From contig NZ_UHFN01000007.1 of the NCBI RefSeq assembly GCF_900459405.1, forward strand, positions 1,674,001 through 1,738,000: 64,000 bases of DNA. Reading direction: 5' to 3'. A program made the translations under genes and the position numbers. This DNA is from Streptococcus hyointestinalis. GTDB taxonomy: Bacteria; Bacillota; Bacilli; Lactobacillales; Streptococcaceae. Positions 59,538 through 64,000 of this stretch are shown in pieces. Every line of letters starts with the position of its first letter. Position 1 is the stretch's first letter. A model generated the notes under the pieces. That model made no database searches. It had not been told where the DNA came from and was given only the letters and a program-made list of their open reading frames with translations.

Positions 59538-59832
59538 CATCATTTTCTAGGGACTCAAGCAAGTTTCTCAAATGCTCAATAGTATCACCAAGCTGCAATT
59601 CATAATAGCGTTCTTTACCATGCTTGGTTGCAAAAACGAGACCAGCTTGGCTTAAAAGCTTGAGGTGATGAGAAACCGCCGGACGAGAGAGCGAAATTTG
59701 CTCTGTAATCTTATTAACAGAAGTCGCTCCTTGCTCAAACAAAAGCATCAAAATCTCCTGCCGTTTTTCATCCTTTAGCATGTCAAAAACAGGAATTGCC
59801 TGCTTGAGTAATTGCATTGTTTTTTGACTCAT
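59524..59832 (-). CDS. ArsR-family transcriptional regulator
   Basis: 102-residue winged-helix regulator. VFDMLKDEKRQEILMLLFEQGATSVNKITEQISLSRPAVSHHLKLLSQAGLVFATKHGKERYYELQLG is the whole ArsR domain, with recognition helix SRPAVSHHLKLL (about residues 47-58). No CxC metal site is present, so it is probably not a metal sensor. It likely represses itself and the hydrolase through the AAGTTTAAACTT palindromes at both promoters. Inducer unknown. Confidence 0.9.
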   Translation of the reverse strand: MSQKTMQLLKQAIPVFDMLKDEKRQEILMLLFEQGATSVNKITEQISLSRPAVSHHLKLLSQAGLVFATKHGKERYYELQLGDTIEHLRNLLESLENDVKAK

Positions 59833-59850
59833 AGCTCACCTTATGTTTAA

Positions 59851-59891
59851 AAGTTTAAACTTATTTTACTATAAGATGATTGACACGTCAA
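59851..59891 (-). promoter_or_regulatory. arsR-type gene promoter and operator
   Basis: Minus strand: TTGACG (complement of 59886-59891), 17-bp spacer, TAAAAT (complement of 59863-59868). The palindrome AAGTTTAAACTT (59851-59862) directly follows the -10 and shares its core with 59481-59500. Confidence 0.75.
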
Positions 59892-59900
59892 GCCTAAATG

Positions 59901-60215
59901 TCAATAATCCGTAATCTTCGCTCGGTCGTGGATACGGCTTTGATTGCCCTGACGGCTCTTTAGGACATCTGCGACATCTTCTGGTGTGACGCCTGTCTCA
60001 ACTAGCATGACCGCCAAATGATAGAGCAGGTCAGCTGTTTCATTAGCAATCTCATCCTTGTCGGCATTTTTAGCAGCGATGATGACCTCGCTACTTTCTT
60101 CGCCCACTTTCTTTAAAATCTTGTCCAAGCCCTTGTCAAACAAATAGTTGGTGTAAGAGCCTTCCTTGGGATTGTTTTTGCGATTTTCAGCTTCTTGATA
60201 AAGATTTTCTAGCAT
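59901..60215 (-). CDS. hisE: Phosphoribosyl-ATP pyrophosphatase
   Basis: Second enzyme of histidine synthesis (phosphoribosyl-ATP to phosphoribosyl-AMP). 104 residues: MLENLYQEAENRKNNPKEGS, TNYLFDKGLDKILKKVGEESSEVIIAAKNAD (metal-binding EExxE about residues 37-41), NETADLLYHLAVML. Intact. The start at 60215 is five bases from GGAG; the Met one codon earlier is too close. Last gene of the degraded his operon; without hisG, D, B, H, A and F it has no pathway to serve. Confidence 0.93.
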   Translation of the reverse strand: MLENLYQEAENRKNNPKEGSYTNYLFDKGLDKILKKVGEESSEVIIAAKNADKDEIANETADLLYHLAVMLVETGVTPEDVADVLKSRQGNQSRIHDRAKITDY

Positions 60216-60224
60216 CATCTCTCC

Positions 60225-60542
60225 TTATAAAATTTGGTTGAAAAAGCATGGTCTGGCACCGATATGACAGGCCGAACCGCCCACCTGCTCCACCTCAATC
60301 AGCAAGGTGTCATAATCACAGTCAGTCTTGATAGACTTGACATGTTGGAAATGCTCGCTGGTTGCCCCCTTGTGCCAAAGCTCATCACGACTGCGACTGT
60401 AGTACCACATCTGCCTCATCCCTAGAGTCTTTTGGTAACTTTCTTCACTAAGATAAGCCAACATCAAAACGTCCTTGGTCTCATGCTCGAGGATAATAGC
60501 TGGAATCAAGCCAGCTTGCTTGTCAAAGTCAAGTTTTATCAT
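60225..60542 (-). CDS. hisI: Phosphoribosyl-AMP cyclohydrolase
   Basis: Third step of histidine synthesis. 105 residues. [59 protein letters not shown] with the zinc ligands (Cys in DCDYD and late HIGARPCFF). Intact and of normal length. Overlaps the hisG-hisF fusion stop by 4 bp, reflecting the ancestral hisF-hisI junction, which is retained. Confidence 0.93.
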   Translation of the reverse strand: MIKLDFDKQAGLIPAIILEHETKDVLMLAYLSEESYQKTLGMRQMWYYSRSRDELWHKGATSEHFQHVKSIKTDCDYDTLLIEVEQVGGSACHIGARPCFFNQIL

Positions 60543-61066
60543 CGTCCCACCTCCACACCTGCCTGTGCTAGAGCTTCTTTTAGTCGTGGAATCTCAATCT
60601 CTCCGTAGTGAAAGACAGAGGCAGCAAGCACACCTGTCACACTGGTCTTTTCAAAAACATCCGTGAAGTCAGCAAGGCTCCCTATTTTATGGAAATGCTG
60701 ACGTGCTACCTGTAGATATTTGGTCGCAATGCGCTTACGTTTGTGGTCTTGCGGATTGTAGCTAGGCACTGAAGCGACTGCAAATTTACACAATCTAAAG
60801 TTGAGATTCAGCACCTCTAGCACCCCTGTCGCATACTCAATCAAAAGATCCTTGCCTACAATGCCCAAATCCGCCACCCCGTGGCGCACATAAGTCGCCA
60901 CATCAGGCGCTTTGACCAAAAGAAAACGAAACGCTTGATCAGGGCTTTCAAAGATGAGATGACGTCCCTTATTCTTCATAAAAGACATGTCAAAGCCCGC
61001 CTGAGTCAGCAAATCCACCGTACTTTTTTTAATCCGCCCTTTCGTCAGAGCAATCGTAATCGTCAT
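60539..61066 (-). pseudogene. hisG'-'hisF fusion left by an internal operon deletion
   Basis: 175-residue in-frame hybrid. Residues 1-127 are the N-terminal part of short-form HisG (ATP phosphoribosyltransferase): [60 protein letters not shown]. From about 129 the sequence is the end of HisF (imidazole glycerol phosphate synthase): [42 protein letters not shown]. HisG should continue about 80 more residues with a PRPP site, which is absent. The junction is near 60683. hisD, hisB, hisH, hisA and most of hisF are missing between. The hybrid has neither active site complete. Start at 61066 follows AAAGGAGATTG. Confidence 0.9.
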
Positions 61067-61067
61067 C

Positions 61068-62037
61068 TCAATCTCCTTTCTCAAAGGTCAGCTGGTCATG
61101 AATGGCTTGATAAACAGCGGCAATGTCAATCGCCCAGCCCACCGCCGTTAGCTCTGGCGCCCCAAAGCGCTCAAAGAGATGGTCATACCTGCCACCAGAC
61201 ATAAAAGCATGCGGCACATGAGCGTCAAAGACCCGAAACATCAAGCCATTGTAGTAAGGCATGCTAGCCGCCTGCGCCAAATCAAGCGCCACACTTGCTA
61301 AGTTGTCCTCCTGCCTTAAAACCTGCTCTAGCTCATCAAAGACAGCGAGCAAAGTCACATCGTCTGTCAGCTGTCGGCCCTCTCAAGCACCACGTCACCT
61401 TTGCCAAACAGATAAGACAACTCACGGATAAAAGCGTCAAAAGGACTAGGATTGTCCACCGTAAAACCATAAAGTCCTGTGATATTTTTATTGGCAATCA
61501 AGTTTTTTAGTTCAGACGTCTTTACCTCATCCAACTGCAAAGTGGTGAAGAGATGTTGTAAAATCTTGGCATGTGAAAATTCAAATGTGTAGTTAGTGAC
61601 ACCTGTGGCACGCAGGGCTGCGTTTGCGGTCTCAATCGCCTCATGCACCGCTAAGCTCGCCTCATAGCCCACAAGCTCAATTCCTGCCTGCGTGCTTTCA
61701 TTTTCAAGCCCACGCAAATCCTCATGGCGTCTAAACACCTTTCCCGAATAAGAAAACTTAATCGGTGGCTTGACCTGTGTCGAATCAATGAGGCCCCAAT
61801 CTGACTGGTCACATCAGGACGAAGCGTTAGAAGTGCCCCATCTGCACCAAAAAAAATGTACTGGTCTGACGCCACATGGTCGGAAAACACCTCAAAATGC
61901 TCAATCGTCGGCGTCTCAACCCGATTGAAGCCACGACCAATCAATAAATCACTCATGGTTCGCTCAATCTCATAAGACGCTCGTGCTCGTTTAAAGAGCT
62001 TATCGTGCATGCCTGTCGGCAAAGTTGTCTTATTCAT
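61068..62037 (-). pseudogene. hisZ: hisZ, ATP phosphoribosyltransferase regulatory subunit (two frameshifts)
   Basis: HisZ is a HisRS-like subunit required by short HisG. The gene starts [20 protein letters not shown] and follows the family to RPDVTSQIG near 61790, where a frameshift occurs (GGGGCC); the other frame continues as [38 protein letters not shown] and on to about 61385. A second frameshift near GAGGGCCGACAG (61375-61385) is followed by [16 protein letters not shown] and [10 protein letters not shown] in the third segment, ending at 61068. The total of 970 nt is not a multiple of three. All parts are present, so the decay is recent. Confidence 0.9.
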
Positions 62038-62049
62038 CCCATCCTCCTT

Positions 62050-63083
62050 CTAGCGCATTAAGAACTGCATCATCTCCTCGTCCGTCCCGATAGAAATCCG
62101 CAGTAATCCTTGATACGCTCTACTTTTGGAAAATAGCGCACATAGATATGCTTACGCTCTAGCGCTTCAAAAACCTCTTTTGTTGTTTGCCTTGGCTTTG
62201 CGAGGACAAAATTTGCCTGACTAGTCACCACTTTCCAGCCCAAATCTGCTAAGTTTCTACTAAACCAGTCCCTCGTTCCTGCTACCTGTTGACAAGTCTT
62301 TTCATAGTAGCACCAATCCTCCACTGCAGCTGTTGCTAAAGTTTCCGCCAAACTATCCACCGCATAGGGATTAACCGAATTTTTGACCGCCTCCATGACG
62401 GCTATCAAGCGACGACTTCCGATACCGTATCCCACACGAAGCCCAGCCAAACTCGCATCCTTTGAAAACGTCCGTGTGATAAAGAGATTGTCGTACTTAT
62501 CAAGTAAGGAAATCGCTGTCTGCCCACCAAAGTTGATATAAGCCTCGTCCACAATCACCACCATATCTAGGTGCGCTCTTAGCAACTCCGTAAGCTCATC
62601 AAGACTTTTCAAGCGCCCAGTCGAAGCATTGGGATTAGCAATGATAATACCACCACATTCTCCAACATAATTCGAAAAATCAATCTCAAAGTCATTCGTC
62701 AACGGCACTTCCTCACAAGGCACATGATAGAGATTTGCCCAGGCCTAGTAAAAACCATAGGTCAAGTCTGGAAATTTGACAGGCAGACTACTATTGAAAA
62801 AAGCCAGAAAAGCTTGTGACAAAATATCATCAGAGCCATTTCCCACGATGAGTTGTTCGCTTGACACCCCTAACTGCTGTGCTAAAGCGCTCTTGAGCCC
62901 TGCCTGCTCTAAACTGGAATAGCGAACTAAAGACTTAGCGTCAAAATTCTGCAAACCCTTAATTACCTTTGGGCTAGGGGGATAGGCATTTTCATTGGTA
63001 TTGAGCTTTATCATCTCCTTATCTGCAGGTTGTTTTCCCGCCACATAAGGCGCAATCTGTCGTAGTCCTCTTATATTTGTCAC
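62050..63083 (-). pseudogene. hisC: hisC, histidinol-phosphate aminotransferase (nonsense and frameshift)
   Basis: PLP enzyme of step eight in histidine synthesis. The GTG start at 63083 follows AGGAGCTGGCT. The frame runs [18 protein letters not shown] to FPDLTYGFY, then an in-frame TAG (62745-62747), then continues in the same frame as [42 protein letters not shown] (PLP lysine in SKDAS). Near 62103 one base is lost after ERIKDY; the original frame would end [15 protein letters not shown]. Two independent lesions show inactivation. Confidence 0.92.
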
Positions 63084-63122
63084 AGCCAGCTCCTCTTTCT
63101 TCTCTTCATTCAGCGATAGTTT

Positions 63123-63365
63123 GAAAAAACAAAAACGCCCTCGCAAAAAAACTTTTGCAAGGACGTTTCCACGTGGTCCCACCTCGATTTAGCCAACTGT
63201 CACCAGCTGACTCTCTGTAAGTCTATCAACTTCTAGCGTGATAACGACCGCCAATCGTCAGACACTACTCGTACTCTTTCGCATCTGCACTCAAGAATAT
63301 GTATCCGATACTCACATGCACTCTCTGTCCAAATCGTCTCAGACGTTTTTCTCTCTTCGCTTTGA
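63123..63365 (-). ncRNA. T-box leader of the his operon
   Basis: The transcript leader contains AGGTGGGACCACG (complement of 63172-63184), the T-box that pairs with uncharged tRNA CCA ends, followed by a strong terminator: AAACGCCCTCGCAAAA (63133-63148) with TTTTGCAAGGACGTTT (63153-63168), then T6. About 180 structured bases precede (Stem I region 63220-63360). A tRNA-His specifier is expected; a CAC at about 63236-63238 is one candidate, not proven. The leader looks intact although the genes are broken. Confidence 0.85.
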
Positions 63366-63461
63366 TTTAGATAAAATTTACTGAAATTTCTTAAAAATGC
63401 AAGCTAAAAACAGAATTTTCTTGAAAATAGTTTTTGACAATTCTTATCACGCAATACACAT
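63366..63461. promoter_or_regulatory. Gap with possible his promoter
   Basis: Minus strand TTGCAT (near 63397-63402), 16 bp, TAAATT (near 63375-63380) is a possible promoter for the T-box transcript. No gene seen. Confidence 0.35.
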
Positions 63462-64000
63462 TTATGAAAATAAACAAGCAACCGCTTGACTCAAAATCTG
63501 TTGCGTATGATAGGGCTGTGTCAAAAATGGGCGATAATCCGCTACACACTGAGCCATTTTGTGATAAGTCTCTTCTGTCATCGTCTCAAGTACACGTTCC
63601 AGTTCATCAAAACTCGATACAACCAGACCTAAACCGTGCTTTTCGATAAGATCAGCCTGTGCAAAACCACGACGAGCCACTATAGGTAAGCCCGCTGCAA
63701 GATAAGTCCCCAATTTGTAAGGACTATAGATACGCATATAATCCAGATCATCATCACTATGCCAAACCAGCCCAAAGCCACCAGCTTCTGCTAACTTCGC
63801 CAGTAAAACCTCATCCTCAAAATATCCTTCATAGAGCACGTTTGCACACATCGGACGGGGGAGCTTTTGAGTGTAAAGACGAAGCGGTAGCGCAGATTGC
63901 CAATGATTGACAAAGTTAAAACGCTCAGGACTCCCTAAGAAATGTAGTTGTCGCTGAAAAGTTGGACTAACAAATGTCTTTTGAGTGAGATGATCCCATA
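63462..64000 (-). CDS. Gtf3-like glycosyltransferase, C-terminal part (cut by window edge)
   Basis: The frame is open from base 64000 to the stop at 63462, about 179 codons. LGSPERFNFVNHWQSALPLRLYTQ, GGFGLVWHSDDDLDYMRIYSPYKLGTYLAAGLPIVARRGF, and LIEKHGLGLVVSSFDEL match the C-terminal lobe of Gtf3/GalT1-type enzymes, GT-B fold transferases that add the second sugar on serine-rich repeat glycoproteins in streptococci. The nucleotide-sugar-binding region (YKLGTYLAAG) is intact. Its N-terminal acceptor lobe lies outside the window. The gene ends just before the his leader, without a clear terminator. Confidence 0.8.
   Translation of the reverse strand, partial: WDHLTQKTFVSPTFQRQLHFLGSPERFNFVNHWQSALPLRLYTQKLPRPMCANVLYEGYFEDEVLLAKLAEAGGFGLVWHSDDDLDYMRIYSPYKLGTYLAAGLPIVARRGFAQADLIEKHGLGLVVSSFDELERVLETMTEETYHKMAQCVADYRPFLTQPYHTQQILSQAVACLFS

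Overview
The window is chromosomal DNA of a low-GC Gram-positive coccus, almost certainly a Streptococcus. It carries a two-domain FeoA, MacP, a SepM-type protease, the streptococcal small families DUF4044, DUF1797 and DUF1827, ClpE with CtsR sites, a LicT-type antiterminator target, a his operon using HisZ plus short HisG, and a Gtf3-like glycosyltransferase. I cannot fix the species. Most genes lie on the minus strand.

Layout. 1-2.9 kb: obg (cut by the edge), DUF4044, an rRNA pseudouridine synthase, manA. 2.9-9.5 kb: a beta-glucoside island. Its GntR-family regulator, PTS IIC, 6-phospho-beta-glucosidase and PTS IIB/IIA are separated by a cupin gene and an IS110-family element. Both control regions carry the same tandem operator. 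9.5-19.4 kb: housekeeping run hup, ypmS, a GDSL lipase, degV, recN, argR, tlyA, ispA, xseB, xseA, nnrD, folD. 19.5-25.7 kb: a complete beta-glucoside PTS with a LicT/BglG leader, an SdpI-like membrane protein facing a small secreted protein, and feoAB with a perfect PerR-type box. 25.7-32 kb: amino-acid ABC transporter, DUF1797, clpE with CtsR sites and a CIRCE-like element, NUDIX, DUF1827, tpiA. 32-41.9 kb: ftsK, a lipoprotein cyclophilin, mtnN-macP-nudF-glmU, an oxidoreductase, small stress proteins, a LysM/transglycosylase protein, an SDR.

42-48 kb: a type III restriction-modification locus (mod, a 33-codon ORF, a 250-aa helical protein, res). The mod start is separated from the gene body by 13 TTTC units, and in this copy the ATG is out of frame. 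It therefore looks like a phase-variable methyltransferase (phasevarion) captured in the OFF state. The mod target-recognition region is much more AT-rich than its flanks, and the mod-partner gap holds a 41-bp tandem hairpin repeat.

48-59.9 kb: a heterodimeric ABC exporter, vanZ, rlmN, yutD, a metallophosphoesterase, queH, sepM, coaD, rsmD, and an alpha/beta hydrolase next to an ArsR regulator, each with a copy of the same palindrome. 59.9-63.4 kb: a decaying histidine operon behind a T-box leader. hisC and hisZ are broken, hisD-B-H-A and most of hisF are gone, and an internal deletion has fused hisG to the tail of hisF in frame; hisI and hisE look intact. 63.5-64 kb: the 3' end of a Gtf3-like glycosyltransferase.
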